A program made the position numbers and the translations under genes. Positions 53,618-62,997 of a DNA stretch of 64,000 nucleotides are shown piece after piece. Location: the NCBI RefSeq assembly GCF_017488845.2, contig NZ_CP083371.1, positions 682,001 through 746,000 of the forward strand. Reading direction: 5' to 3'. Source of the stretch: Ensifer canadensis. Lineage in GTDB: Bacteria > Pseudomonadota > Alphaproteobacteria > Rhizobiales > Rhizobiaceae. Within the stretch, counting starts at the first letter, position 1. Each line of letters starts with the position of its first letter. The notes below the pieces were generated by a model that saw nothing but the letters and a program-made list of their open reading frames with translations, was not told where the DNA came from and ran no database searches.

Positions 53618-54304
53618 TTAGACGCCGAGATAGCGATCCTGAAGCGCCGGCGTCAGCGCTGCCGGCGATCCCGTGAACACCGTCGCGCCCTTCTCCAGCA
53701 CGAAGCAGCGGTCGGCGAGGGGTAGCAATTCCGAAAGCGTCTTGTCGACGACGAGGATCGATTGGCCGGCCGTCTTCAGCGTACGGATCGCCGACCAGAT
53801 GTCCTGCCGGATCACTGGCGCCAGGCCCTCGGTCGCCTCGTCCAGAATGAGCAGGCTGGGATTGGTCATCAGCGCCCGGCCGATGGCAAGCATCTGCTGC
53901 TCGCCACCGGAAAGCGTATTGGCATATTGGTCGCGCCGTTCGCCGAGGCGGGGAAAGAGCGCGACCACCTTCTCCAAGGTCCACTCGCTGCCACGAGCGG
54001 TGGCAACGAGGTTTTCCATGACGGTGAGGTTCGGGAAGCAGCGCCGTCCTTCGGGCACGAGGCCAAGGCCGAGTCTGGCGATCCGGTGCGGCCGCATGCC
54101 GAAGATCGCCTTGCCCGCGAAGCTGATCACACCTGAGCGCGGGCGCACGAGGCCGAGGATGGAGTTGATCGTCGTCGTCTTGCCCATGCCGTTGCGGCCC
54201 ATGAGCGCAACCACTTCGCCCTCCCGCACATCGAGATTGACGCCGAAGAGCGCCTGGGAAGCGCCATAGAAGGTTTCGAGACCTTTTAGTTCCAGCAGGC
54301 TCAC
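53618..54304 (-). CDS. Branched-chain/aromatic amino-acid ABC transporter ATPase (LivF type)
   Basis: 228 residues. LivF-class ATPase: Walker A GRNGMGKTT, signature LSGGEQQMLAIGRAL, Walker B LLILDEATEGLAP, switch region ILVVDKTLSELLPLAD where the usual His is replaced by Asp/Lys. The loss of the switch His (VDKT in place of VEQN/VTH) is common in LivF. Overlaps the LivG stop by 4 nt (ATGA). Last gene of an operon starting with the CoA ligase and tryptophan dioxygenase, so the transporter probably imports tryptophan or a related aromatic. Confidence 0.88.
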   Translation of the reverse strand: MSLLELKGLETFYGASQALFGVNLDVREGEVVALMGRNGMGKTTTINSILGLVRPRSGVISFAGKAIFGMRPHRIARLGLGLVPEGRRCFPNLTVMENLVATARGSEWTLEKVVALFPRLGERRDQYANTLSGGEQQMLAIGRALMTNPSLLILDEATEGLAPVIRQDIWSAIRTLKTAGQSILVVDKTLSELLPLADRCFVLEKGATVFTGSPAALTPALQDRYLGV

Positions 54305-55050
54305 GCGGCTTCTCCCAGGTAGGCGCGGCGCACTTCCGGGTCGCTGCGTATTTCCTCGACCGTGCCCGTCGCGATGATGCGGCCATAGACAAGCACGGAT
54401 ATCCGATCCGCCAGTGCAAAGACCGCGTCCATGTCGTGCTCCACAAGCAGCATCGGTGCCTGCTGGCGCAACCCATCGAGGAAAGACGTCAGCCGTTTGG
54501 AGCCCTCCGGCCCCATGCCGGCCATCGGCTCGTCGAAGAGGAAGGCCTTCGGCGAAAGCGCCAGCGCAATGGCGATTTCAAGCTGCCGGCGTTCTCCGTG
54601 CGAGAGTTCGGCTGCGGGTACATGGGCGCGCGCGGCGAGGTCGACGCGCTCCAGCATCGCCATTGCCGGTTCGGTCAGGTCCTTGTCATCGACCACCTGG
54701 CGAAAGAAACGAAAGCTGCTGCCACGGCTTGCCTGCACCGCTAGCATGACGTTGCGAAGGGCCGAGAACTCCTGCGCCAGCGAGGAGATCTGGAAGCTGC
54801 GCGCAAGTCCAAGCCTCGCACGGGCGGCCATGTCGTGCCCGCTGATGTCCTGACCGAGAAAGCGGATCGTCCCGCTGTCGGCCTTGAGCGAGCCGGCGAT
54901 CTGGTGGATCAGCGTGCTTTTTCCGGCGCCGTTCGGACCGATCAGCGCATGGATTTGTCCCGGGTGAAGCTCGAGGCTCACCCCGTCGGTGGCCTTGAGC
55001 GCGCCGAAGGATTTTCTGAGGTCGCGGATTTCAAGAATTGGCTCAGACAT
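54301..55050 (-). CDS. Branched-chain/aromatic amino-acid ABC transporter ATPase (LivG type)
   Basis: 249 residues. Walker A GPNGAGKST, SLARSFQISSLAQEFSALRNVMLAVQ after the Q-loop (typical LivG insertion), signature LSHGERRQLEIAIAL, Walker B AFLFDEPMAGMGPEG and switch VEHDMDAVFALADRISVL. Partner of the LivF ATPase. ATG at 55050; the open frame upstream overlaps the permease gene and is not used. Begins 8 nt before the LivM stop. Confidence 0.88.
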   Translation of the reverse strand: MSEPILEIRDLRKSFGALKATDGVSLELHPGQIHALIGPNGAGKSTLIHQIAGSLKADSGTIRFLGQDISGHDMAARARLGLARSFQISSLAQEFSALRNVMLAVQASRGSSFRFFRQVVDDKDLTEPAMAMLERVDLAARAHVPAAELSHGERRQLEIAIALALSPKAFLFDEPMAGMGPEGSKRLTSFLDGLRQQAPMLLVEHDMDAVFALADRISVLVYGRIIATGTVEEIRSDPEVRRAYLGEAA

Positions 55051-56014
55051 GGCGCGGCTTTCCCGAGAGCAGGCCCAGCAGCCCTCCGCGTGCAAAAAGC
55101 ACGATGCCGAGCAGGATGAGGCCGAGGAAGAACTGCCAGCGCTCGGTGATGCCGCCGAGCACATATTCGAAGAACACGAAGATCATGGCGCCGGCGACGG
55201 GCCCGAACAGCCGGCCCTTGCCGCCGAGAATGATGAGAACGATCAGTTCGCCCGACATGTGCCACGACAGCATCGAAGGGCCGACGAAGCGATTGAGATC
55301 GGCATAGAGCGCACCGGCAAATCCGGTGATCATCGCGGAGGCTGCGAAGGCGACGAGCCGGATGTTGAAGGGCGCGATGCCGACGGCGGCAAGGCGCGTT
55401 CCGTTCTGTCGCGCTGCCTGCAGTGCGCTGCCGAACCGCGAGCCCTCGACGATGCGGAACAGGAGAAGCGTTGCCATCAGAGCGGCGTAGCAGACCAGGA
55501 AATAGGGCAGGGGCTTGGCGGTATTGACGCCGGGAAAGGCGTTGCGCACCGACATCGACAAGCCGTCTTCGCCACCATAGGCCGGCCAGGAGATCGCGAA
55601 ATAGTAGATCATCTGCGCGAAGGCGAGGGTGATCATGATGAAATAGACGCCTGTCGTGCGCAGGCTGATCGCACCGATGGGCAACGCAACGAGCCCTGCG
55701 ACCACCACCGCCGTTATCCAGATGAGTGGCATCGATGTGGTTGCCGGAATGTCGGCGAACAGCGGTTCGCCATTGAAGGCGTGCGTCGCAAGGATACCGG
55801 CGACATAGCCGCCGAGGCCGAAGAAGGCTGCATGGCCGAAGGAAAGCAGCCCGCCGAGCCCGAGCGCCAGGTTGAGGCCGACGGCGGCAAGTGCCAGCAC
55901 GGCGACGCGGGTTGCAAGCGTCACATAGAAGGGCTCGCCCATGCCGACGGCGACAAGCGGTGCGCCGAGTAGGAGGAGCGCCAGAAGCAGATTGACTGTC
56001 GTTTCGCGGTTCAT
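55043..56014 (-). CDS. Branched-chain/aromatic amino-acid ABC permease (LivM type)
   Basis: 323 residues with 8-10 hydrophobic segments. LivM marks: LGGLLSFGHAAFFGLGGYVAGIL near residue 60 and the cytoplasmic coupling loop RFGSALQAARQNGTRLAAVGIAPFNIRLVAFAASA. A gap of 7 bp separates it from LivH. It pairs with LivH to form the channel of the importer. Confidence 0.88.
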   Translation of the reverse strand: MNRETTVNLLLALLLLGAPLVAVGMGEPFYVTLATRVAVLALAAVGLNLALGLGGLLSFGHAAFFGLGGYVAGILATHAFNGEPLFADIPATTSMPLIWITAVVVAGLVALPIGAISLRTTGVYFIMITLAFAQMIYYFAISWPAYGGEDGLSMSVRNAFPGVNTAKPLPYFLVCYAALMATLLLFRIVEGSRFGSALQAARQNGTRLAAVGIAPFNIRLVAFAASAMITGFAGALYADLNRFVGPSMLSWHMSGELIVLIILGGKGRLFGPVAGAMIFVFFEYVLGGITERWQFFLGLILLGIVLFARGGLLGLLSGKPRHV

Positions 56015-56021
56015 CGGGACC

Positions 56022-56975
56022 TCACGACTGCGCGGCAAACAGGCCGCTCGGCCTGAAGGCGAGGATGAGGGCCATGACGACATAGATCAGCATCGAGGCC
56101 AGCGCCGCCCCGATCGTGGTTGCCTGCGATGCGGGCATGGTCAATGCCAGCAGCGAGGGCAGCAGGAAGCGGCCCATGGTATCGACGACCCCGACGATCA
56201 CAGCGCCGACGAGCGCACCCTTGATGGAGCCGATGCCGCCGATGACGATGACGACGAAGGCGAGGATAAGCACCGGTTCGCCCATTCCGACCTGCACCGA
56301 CTGGAGCGCCCCGACCAAGGCGCCGGCAAGACCCGCAAGGGCTGCGCCGAGCGCAAAGACGACTGTGTAAAGCGTGCCTATATCGACGCCGAGCGCTGCG
56401 ATCATCTCGCGGTCCGACTCGCCCGCCCTGATGCGCATGCCGAGCCGGGTCCTGGAGATCAGCAGATAAAGGCTGACGGCAACCGCGATGCCGACGCCGA
56501 TGATCGCCAGGCGATAGAGCTGATACTGACCGCCGCCAGGGAGCGGCACAGCGCCCTGAAGCAGGGGCGGTATATCGAGATAGAGCGGGAACGAGCCGAA
56601 AATCCAGCGCGCACCTTCGGACAGGATCAGGATCAGCGCGAAGGTGGCAAGCACCTGATCGAGATGATCACGGTCGTAGAGCCTGCGGATGACGGCGACC
56701 TCGATGATCGCACCGACGCCGGCGGCGGCCGTGAGGCTGGCGATCAGCCCCAGCCAGAAGGAGCCGGTCGCGGCTGCGACGGTGGCGCAGGCGAAGGCGC
56801 CGATCATGTAGAGCGAGCCATGGGCGAGATTGATCAGACCCATGACGCCGAAAATCAGCGTCAGGCCGGCGGCCATCAGAAACAGCATCACGCCGAGCTG
56901 GAGCCCGTTGAGCAGTTGTTCGATCAGGAGTGCGGTGAACAAGAGACCGGTCCAAGCTTGGTGTGAGGGGCGCAT
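56022..56975 (-). CDS. Branched-chain/aromatic amino-acid ABC permease (LivH type)
   Basis: 317 residues, about eight membrane segments. Characteristic LivH motifs: LLNGLQLGVMLFLMAAGLTLIFGVMGLINLAHGSLYMIGAF near the start and the loop SRTRLGMRIRAGESDREMIAALGVDIGTLYTVVFALGAALAGLAGALVG with the coupling Glu/Ser segment. Follows the binding-protein gene by 60 bp. Confidence 0.88.
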   Translation of the reverse strand: MRPSHQAWTGLLFTALLIEQLLNGLQLGVMLFLMAAGLTLIFGVMGLINLAHGSLYMIGAFACATVAAATGSFWLGLIASLTAAAGVGAIIEVAVIRRLYDRDHLDQVLATFALILILSEGARWIFGSFPLYLDIPPLLQGAVPLPGGGQYQLYRLAIIGVGIAVAVSLYLLISRTRLGMRIRAGESDREMIAALGVDIGTLYTVVFALGAALAGLAGALVGALQSVQVGMGEPVLILAFVVIVIGGIGSIKGALVGAVIVGVVDTMGRFLLPSLLALTMPASQATTIGAALASMLIYVVMALILAFRPSGLFAAQS

Positions 56976-57035
56976 GGATCATCGACCGGATGTCAGCACG
57001 AAAGCCGAGCACCCGGGCGACGACGGGTGCAAGTC

Positions 57036-58175
57036 TTACATCCCGCACTTCTCGGCGTAGGCATCCTTGTGATGCTCGAAGGCAGTCGCGATGATCTTGT
57101 TGGTCAGGACGCCGTCATCTTCCTTCACCACCTCGCGAACGTAGATGTTCTGGATCGGGTGGTTGTTGTTGTTGAAGGCGAACTCGCCGCGCACGGACTT
57201 GAAATCCGCTGCCTTGAGCGCCGCACGGAAGGCGTCCTTGTCCTTGACGCTCGCCTTTGAAAGCGCTGCGAGGATCAGGTTCGCCGTATCCCAGCTCTGC
57301 GCCGCGTAGATCGAGGGCAGGCGCTTGTACTCGGCCTTGAAGGCTTCGACGAATTTCTTGTTGGCTTCGTTGTCGAGATCCTTGGACCAGGTCGCCGAAT
57401 TCTTGACGCCAAGGGCCGCGTCGCCGATCGCCGGCAGAACGTCCTGGCTAAAGGAGAACCCGGGCCCCATAACCGGGATGCCGACGCCCGACTGGGCATA
57501 TTGCTTCATGAAAGCGATGCCCATGCCGCCGGGCAGGAAGAAATAGACGCTATCGGCACCGGAGGCGCGGATCTGGGCGATCTCCGCGGCATAGTCCGTC
57601 TGGCCGACCTGGGTATAGATCTCGCCGGCAAGGTCGCCCTTGTAGTAGCGCTTGAAGCCGGTCAGCGCGTCCTTCCCGGCCGGATAGTTGGGCGCCAGGA
57701 CAAAGGCGTTCTTGTAGTCTTTGTTGGCGTATTGTCCCATCGCCTCATGGAAGTTGTCGTTCTGATAGGCGACGTTGAAATAGTTCGGGTTGCAGTTCGC
57801 ACCGGCAAGTGCCGAAGGGCCGGCATTGGGCGAGAGATAGATCACGTCCTGTGCTACCGCGTTCGGAACGACGGCCATGGCGAGGTTCGACCAGATGATC
57901 CCTGTCATCAGGTCGACCTTGTCGCCCTGGATCATCTTCTCGGCGATCTGCACCGCAAGTTCCGGCTTCTGGGCATCGTCTTCGATCACCAGCTCGACGT
58001 CCTTGTTGCCCGATTGCTTGATCGCAAGCGTGAATGCGTCGCGCATGTCGATGCCGAGACCGGCGCCGCCGCCCGAAAGCGTGGTGATGACGCCGATTTT
58101 CACCGGCTCGGCGTAGGCAAGGCTCGACGTCGCAAGCACGAGGCCAAAAACGCTCGCTGCCAGAATGCGGTTCAT
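57036..58175 (-). CDS. Branched-chain/aromatic amino-acid ABC transporter substrate-binding protein (LivK type)
   Basis: 379 residues. Signal peptide (ILAASVFGLVLATSSLAYA) then the type I periplasmic fold: VKIGVITTLSGGGAGLGIDMRDAFTLAIKQ, IYLSPNAGPSALAGANCNPNYFNVAYQND, KDALTGFKRYYKGDLAGEIYTQ. The family includes binding proteins for branched-chain amino acids and for aromatics; the neighbours (tryptophan dioxygenase, CoA ligase) suggest an aromatic ligand such as tryptophan or anthranilate. GGAGGAG before the ATG; 42 bp after kynA. Confidence 0.88.
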   Translation of the reverse strand: MNRILAASVFGLVLATSSLAYAEPVKIGVITTLSGGGAGLGIDMRDAFTLAIKQSGNKDVELVIEDDAQKPELAVQIAEKMIQGDKVDLMTGIIWSNLAMAVVPNAVAQDVIYLSPNAGPSALAGANCNPNYFNVAYQNDNFHEAMGQYANKDYKNAFVLAPNYPAGKDALTGFKRYYKGDLAGEIYTQVGQTDYAAEIAQIRASGADSVYFFLPGGMGIAFMKQYAQSGVGIPVMGPGFSFSQDVLPAIGDAALGVKNSATWSKDLDNEANKKFVEAFKAEYKRLPSIYAAQSWDTANLILAALSKASVKDKDAFRAALKAADFKSVRGEFAFNNNNHPIQNIYVREVVKEDDGVLTNKIIATAFEHHKDAYAEKCGM

Positions 58176-58217
58176 GCTGTTCTCCTCCTAGTAGGTTCCC
58201 TTTTGAGTTGTGTTCTA

Positions 58218-59054
58218 TCAGAGACCTGTGCGCACATGCCAGAGCTCTGGGAAGAGTTCCACCTCGAGCATCTTCTTGAGGTAGGACGCGCCGGATGTTC
58301 CCCCGGTTCCGCGTTTCATGCCGATGATGCGCTCCACCGTCGTGACGTGGTTGAAGCGCCATCGACGGAAGTAATCCTCGAAATCGACCAGCTTCTCGGC
58401 GAGCTCATAGAGCATCCAGTAGCGCTCGGGATCGCGGTAGACCGTCTGCCAGGCCGCAAAGACCTTGTCGCTTTCCGTGCGCGTTTCGCGCCAATCCGTC
58501 CTGTCTGCTTCCTCGCCGACATCGAACCCTTTGCGAGACAGGAGCCGGATCGCCTCGTCATAGAGCGACGGTGCGGCTAAGATCGCTTCCAGCTTTTTAA
58601 GGGTCTCGGGACGATGCGTGTGTGGTCCGAGCATGGCGACGTTGCGATTGCCGGCGAGGAACTCGATCGCCCGGTATTGCCACGACTGGAAGCCGGATGA
58701 CTGCCCCAGAGACTCGCGGAACTGCGTGTATTCGCTGGGCGTCATCGTGCGAAGCACGTCCCAGGCGCTGTTCAACTGTTCGAAGATGCGCGCCACGCGC
58801 GTCAGCATCTTGAAGGCGGGTTCCAGCCGGTCTTCACGGATCGACCGGACAGCCGCGTTGATCTCGTGCAGCGCGAGTTTCATCCAGAGTTCAGACGTCT
58901 GATGCTGAATGATGAACAGCATCTCGTCATGAGCCTTTGAGAGCGGCTCCTGTGCGTCCAGCACTTTCTCCAGCATGAGGTAGTCGCTGTAGGACATGCG
59001 CCCCTTAAACGACATCTGGGCGCCTTCCTTGGAAGGATCGTATGGTTCGCTCAT
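58218..59054 (-). CDS. kynA: Tryptophan 2,3-dioxygenase
   Basis: 278 residues, bacterial TDO length. Heme enzyme opening the indole ring of L-tryptophan to N-formylkynurenine. Typical segments: [41 protein letters not shown] (distal pocket His), [51 protein letters not shown] (proximal heme His and substrate carboxylate loop) and [11 protein letters not shown]. It starts right after the ligase stop (2 nt gap), showing direct coupling of the first pathway step to the CoA-activating step. Confidence 0.95.
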   Translation of the reverse strand: MSEPYDPSKEGAQMSFKGRMSYSDYLMLEKVLDAQEPLSKAHDEMLFIIQHQTSELWMKLALHEINAAVRSIREDRLEPAFKMLTRVARIFEQLNSAWDVLRTMTPSEYTQFRESLGQSSGFQSWQYRAIEFLAGNRNVAMLGPHTHRPETLKKLEAILAAPSLYDEAIRLLSRKGFDVGEEADRTDWRETRTESDKVFAAWQTVYRDPERYWMLYELAEKLVDFEDYFRRWRFNHVTTVERIIGMKRGTGGTSGASYLKKMLEVELFPELWHVRTGL

Positions 59055-59055
59055 T

Positions 59056-60675
59056 TCAGTTCTCCAACCGCAATCGGAACCGCTGGATCTTGCCCGTGGC
59101 TGTCTTCGGCAGGCTGTCCAGGAATTTTACCGACCGTGGATATTTGTAGGGCGCGATCGTCGCCTTCACGTGATCCTGCAAGCGCTTGATCGTCGCCTCG
59201 TCTGCCGACACGCCGGCCGACAGCACGACGTAGGCCTCGACGATCTCGCCGCGCTCGGCGTCGGGTGCACCGACGACGGCACACTCAACGACTTCCGGAT
59301 GCGAGATCAAGGCCGCTTCGACTTCTGGGCCGGCGATGTTGTAGCCCGCGGTTATGATCATGTCGTCGGATCGGGCGGCGAAATGGAAGAAGTCGTCCTC
59401 ATCCTGATAGAAGGCGTCACCCGTGAGATTCCAGCCATCGCGGACATAGTCACGCTGGCGCGGATCGGCCATGTAGCGGCAGCCGGTCGGGCCGCGCACT
59501 GCAAGCTTGCCGATCGTGCCGCGAGGAACTTCCTGCATCTCGTCGTTGACGATCCGTGCTTCGTAGCCACCGACGGGCTTCCCGGTCGAGGCGGCCTTGC
59601 GGTCCTCGAACCGGTTGGAAATGAAGATGTGCAGCATCTCTGTCGCGCCGATCCCGTCGAGGATCGGCTTGCCAGTCTTGTTCGTCCATTCCTCGAAGAC
59701 GGGGCCCGGCAGTGTCTCGCCGGCCGAAATTGCAACCCGCAGAGACGAAAGGTCCGCGCCGTTGTCCATCGCCTTCATCATCGCCCGATAGGCGGTAGGG
59801 GCGGTGAACGAGATCGTTGCTTTGTATTTCTCGATAATCTCCACCATGTTCGCGGGCGTCGCGTGCTCAAGAAGCGTTGCTGCCGCCCCGAAGCGTAAGG
59901 GAAAGATCGCAAGGCCACCGAGGCCGAAGGTGAATGCAAGTGGAGGCGAGCCGACAAAGATATCGTCGGGTGTGACCCCTAGGACTTCGCTGGCGTAGCC
60001 GTCTGCGATCATCATCAGATCGCGATGGAAGTGCATGGTTGCCTTCGGGATCCCGGTCGTGCCCGAGGTGAAACCGAGAAGCGCCACGTCGTCCCGACCG
60101 GTGTGCACCGCCTCGAAGAGGACGGATTTGTCGAGTGCAATCCGGTCAAGTTCAGCGTCGTGGTTTGCAGTCCCGTCGAAGCTGACGACCTGTTTCAGGT
60201 AGCGGCTATCCTTTGCGCAGGCGACCATCTCGTCCATCAGACGTGTGTCACAGAGCGCCAGGCTGATCTCGGCCTTGTCGATGATCTTGGTCAGCTCTCC
60301 GGCTCTGAGCATCGGCATCGTGTTGACGACGACGGCGCCGGCCTTGGTGGCTGCCAACCAACAGGCGACCATGGCGGGGTTGTTGGCCGAGCGTATGAGC
60401 ACGCGATTGCCCGGTCTGACGCCGTAATTCTCGACAAGCGCATGGGCCAGCCTGTTCGTCCAGTCGGAAAGTTCCTTGTACGTTCGCCGACGACCGTTGC
60501 CGATCAGGGCGGTGTGGTCGCCAAAGCCCTTGGCGACCATGGCGTCGGTCAGTTCGACGGCGGCGTTGAGGTGGTCCGGATAGTTGAAGCCTTCGAGAAG
60601 GAAGTCTGGCCATTCTTCCGGCGGAGGCAGATGGTCACGGGTAAACGTATCGACGTGTGAAGTCGGTCCAAGCAT
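59056..60675 (-). CDS. Benzoate/2-aminobenzoate-CoA ligase family protein
   Basis: 539 residues from the ATG at 60675 ([11 protein letters not shown]); an ATG at 60720 would add 15. ANL-family adenylating enzyme: P-loop [56 protein letters not shown] (hinge Asp) and the C-terminal catalytic Lys in [12 protein letters not shown]-type pocket residues cannot be assigned from sequence alone. Closest to benzoate-CoA/2-aminobenzoate-CoA ligases. In this locus it should convert anthranilate from kynureninase to 2-aminobenzoyl-CoA. First gene of the operon ligase-kynA-LivKHMGF; divergent from the formamidase. Confidence 0.88.
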   Translation of the reverse strand: MLGPTSHVDTFTRDHLPPPEEWPDFLLEGFNYPDHLNAAVELTDAMVAKGFGDHTALIGNGRRRTYKELSDWTNRLAHALVENYGVRPGNRVLIRSANNPAMVACWLAATKAGAVVVNTMPMLRAGELTKIIDKAEISLALCDTRLMDEMVACAKDSRYLKQVVSFDGTANHDAELDRIALDKSVLFEAVHTGRDDVALLGFTSGTTGIPKATMHFHRDLMMIADGYASEVLGVTPDDIFVGSPPLAFTFGLGGLAIFPLRFGAAATLLEHATPANMVEIIEKYKATISFTAPTAYRAMMKAMDNGADLSSLRVAISAGETLPGPVFEEWTNKTGKPILDGIGATEMLHIFISNRFEDRKAASTGKPVGGYEARIVNDEMQEVPRGTIGKLAVRGPTGCRYMADPRQRDYVRDGWNLTGDAFYQDEDDFFHFAARSDDMIITAGYNIAGPEVEAALISHPEVVECAVVGAPDAERGEIVEAYVVLSAGVSADEATIKRLQDHVKATIAPYKYPRSVKFLDSLPKTATGKIQRFRLRLEN

Positions 60676-60897
60676 GTGGCGGCTAATCCCCTGTTCCGTT
60701 CCTGCCTGTTGCTCAGGCATTTTTAAAGCCGGCTATAATTCTTGCGTTCGTGCGGAGCCCGGCCGTGCAAACCGGTTGCGGGCGTCGCCGGATCGTTGCC
60801 GATGAAGCGCGTCGTCGCTGAGACGACTCCAATGATCGTGATAGGCACAGCGAGACCTCCACTTCTCGGCTGAACATGGGGCAGCATCGCACCGCTC

Positions 60898-60924
60898 AAA
60901 AACTATTTCAAGCCTAAAGTTTTT
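60898..60924. promoter_or_regulatory. Dyad operator between ligase and formamidase genes
   Basis: AAAAACT (60898-60904) and AGTTTTT (60918-60924) enclose ATTTCAAGCCTAA, which repeats the core of the palindrome at 46854-46871 (TTTCAAGCnTAAA). It sits in the shared promoter of the two divergent transcription units, so one repressor could control both, along with the aminobenzoyl-CoA operon 14 kb away. Confidence 0.6.
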
Positions 60925-61000
60925 TTGGATGATGGCATTGTGTTTACCGGTCTGGCAGGCGATTGCTACGCCTGAGGAGAAAACTAGGAGGATTAAATCG

Positions 61001-61831
61001 ATGCTGGAACGCCGCATTACCGATTGGGACGACGCCTATGCGAATGGCTCGAATATCGCTCGTGGCAACCTATGGCCGGAAGCGTGGGTCAAGCCAGCCG
61101 AAGCCTTTCGCAGTGCCCTTCGGGCAGCGGGGCGTGCAAAACTCGACCTCAGCTATGGCGAGCGGACGAGAAACCGCATGGACCTGTTTTTCCCTGATGG
61201 CTCAGCCAAGGGCCTTGTCGTCTTCGTGCATGGTGGATACTGGCTGCAACTCGATAAGAGCTTTTGGTCGCATTTGGCCGCCGGCGCTGTTGCCAGCGGC
61301 TACGCCGTCGCCATCCCCTCGTACACGCTTTGCCCCGAAATTCGCATCGCTGGGATCGTCGAAGAGGTAGCTGCGGCCATCGGCGAGGCCTCGAAGCTGG
61401 TCGATGGGCCGCTGAATTTGACCGGGCATTCGGCCGGAGGGCATCTCGTCAGCCGGATGATCACGACGACCGCGCCGCTGGCGCCGCATGTACAGCAGCG
61501 GATTCGAAACGTCGTCTCGATCTCGGGCGTTCATGACCTGCGTCCGATCATGGCAACCACGATGAACGAGAGGCTTGCGATCGACGAGAGCGAGGCGCTT
61601 TCGGAAAGCCCGGCTCTGCTGCGCCCCATGGCAAATGCCCGCATCACCTGCTGGGTCGGGGGCGGCGAACGGGCCGAGTTCTTGCGCCAGAGCGCTCTGC
61701 TCGCCAATATCTGGACCGGACTGGGTGCAACAACGGCCGCGACCGCGGAACCGGACAAACATCATTTCAACGTTATCGACGGCCTCGCCGACGTCGGACA
61801 CGCCCTCACGCGGGTGCTGCTTTCGGAGTGA
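61001..61831 (+). CDS. Alpha/beta-hydrolase, probable N-formylkynurenine formamidase
   Basis: 276 residues. The oxyanion motif HGGYW (residue ~74 onward) and the nucleophile elbow GHSAGGHLVSRM identify the arylformamidase-type alpha/beta hydrolases related to eukaryotic AFMID, not the metal-dependent cyclase-like KynB more common in bacteria; a catalytic His is likely in DKHHFNVIDGL. It supplies the one kynurenine-pathway step otherwise missing from the region. AGGAGGA stands upstream of the ATG at 61001; earlier in-frame start 60929 would overlap the operator. Divergent from the CoA ligase. Confidence 0.82.
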   Translation: MLERRITDWDDAYANGSNIARGNLWPEAWVKPAEAFRSALRAAGRAKLDLSYGERTRNRMDLFFPDGSAKGLVVFVHGGYWLQLDKSFWSHLAAGAVASGYAVAIPSYTLCPEIRIAGIVEEVAAAIGEASKLVDGPLNLTGHSAGGHLVSRMITTTAPLAPHVQQRIRNVVSISGVHDLRPIMATTMNERLAIDESEALSESPALLRPMANARITCWVGGGERAEFLRQSALLANIWTGLGATTAATAEPDKHHFNVIDGLADVGHALTRVLLSE

Positions 61832-61987
61832 GCGGAGCAGTATCGCTTTCTGATCACTGCCAAGTCAGAAACTGCGCCCCGGAAAGCGCCGGCGTGCCGG
61901 AATGAGTTCCGCCGTGCGTCGGTCTGTATCGGTTCGTAATAGCGATCAAACGGGCCGTCTGACGAACGCGCTTCTAGGGATGGTGCA

Positions 61988-62019
61988 GTTGTCCCGCCGC
62001 ACATGTGCGGCCGGACAAC
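61988..62019. terminator. 32-bp near-perfect palindrome between convergent genes
   Basis: Bases 61988-62019 form an inverted repeat with one mismatch pair out of 16; the central 16 bp (61996-62011) is a perfect palindrome, GCCGCACATGTGCGGC. It stands between the convergent formamidase and TIM-barrel genes, where a bidirectional terminator is expected. There is no T run on either side, so Rho-independent termination is not certain; a site-specific binding or recombination site is another option. Confidence 0.5.
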
Positions 62020-62056
62020 CAATCAACATGGATGGTAACGCGCTATCCGGAACTCG

Positions 62057-62971
62057 TCAGGCAGCTGATCGAAGGCCCACCACGGTAGCCAAACGCCTTG
62101 CCCGTTCCAGGCTCGCAGGTTGCTGATCAGCAAAACGCTCGGCGTTTATTTCCATGATTAATGCCGTGTCTGGAAGGAAGATCAGTTCGGCGAAGATGTC
62201 ATCCCAAGGAATATCGCCCCAACCAATTGGCAGATGCAAATCTCCGATGCCTAGTGCCGTCGCCTCAGCTGGATGATAGAAGCGGTTCATGGAGTAGGGC
62301 AGCCCAAAACTGTCGTGAACATGCAGGTGGCCTGCCACCGGTGCCATTGCCCGCAATTGCTCGCGAAAATCCAGCCCGCGATGCGTGGCCTCGATGTAGG
62401 CATGCGAGAAGTCGATAAGCGCAACGACGTTGTCGGAGCCGATCGAACGGACTGTTTCGGCGACCTGGCTCGGTGTTTGCCGATACTGTCCGGTTTCCGT
62501 CGTGAAAATGTTTTCAAGCGCGATGCGTACCCCATATCCTTTTGCGATATCCGACATCTCTGCGAGTGCGTCGCGTTCCATCTTGTCGAGATCAGCGGCG
62601 CTCTCTCCGGCGGCAAGCTGCGCCGCGCCGGAGTGATGGACAAGGATTCCCGCGCCGAGCCGATCGCACAGCTCGAGCATCGCTCTCACGACCTTCTTCT
62701 GCAAATCGTGATGCTGGCGATCCATGAAGTTGGATACGATCTGACCGTGCAGCGAAAGCTTCTTGAAATGGTACTTGCGCGTGATGTCGGCGACGCGCTG
62801 GAGCCGATCCTCGATGAGGCGACCTCGGCTGATGATCTCCTCGCCATAGATCCCGATCTCGCAGGCATCCGCGCCCGTATCGGCGATTTCGCGCAAAGAA
62901 GCGTCAAGGCTCGACAGATCTCCCTTGCCCGTCCGGTTGCAAAAGCCAATAGCGGATATGAACTCGTTCAT
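62057..62971 (-). CDS. Sugar phosphate isomerase/epimerase (TIM barrel)
   Basis: 304 residues of the AP-endonuclease-2-like TIM barrel family. Metal-binding and barrel landmarks: ACEIGIYGEE, KKLSLHGQIVSNFMD, GAGILVHHSGAAQ, VRIALENIFTTETGQYRQ, VVALIDFSHAYIEA, GHLHVHDSFG and LIMEINAERF, together giving the Glu/Asp/His set of a divalent-metal isomerase. Substrate not predictable; located directly before a UgpC/MalK-type ATPase gene, it probably belongs to a sugar or polyol uptake operon. The second ATG (62971) fits the AAGGAG site better than the first (62977). Confidence 0.8.
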   Translation of the reverse strand: MNEFISAIGFCNRTGKGDLSSLDASLREIADTGADACEIGIYGEEIISRGRLIEDRLQRVADITRKYHFKKLSLHGQIVSNFMDRQHHDLQKKVVRAMLELCDRLGAGILVHHSGAAQLAAGESAADLDKMERDALAEMSDIAKGYGVRIALENIFTTETGQYRQTPSQVAETVRSIGSDNVVALIDFSHAYIEATHRGLDFREQLRAMAPVAGHLHVHDSFGLPYSMNRFYHPAEATALGIGDLHLPIGWGDIPWDDIFAELIFLPDTALIMEINAERFADQQPASLERARRLATVVGLRSAA

Positions 62972-62997
62972 TTCCATCTCCTTCGATGTTGCGATGA

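Noticed and set aside
54989..56966. Two long + strand frames (about 327 and 341 codons)
   Set aside because: Antisense to the LivM and LivH permeases; their Asp/Glu/Gln/His/Arg-rich make-up is the mirror of hydrophobic codons.
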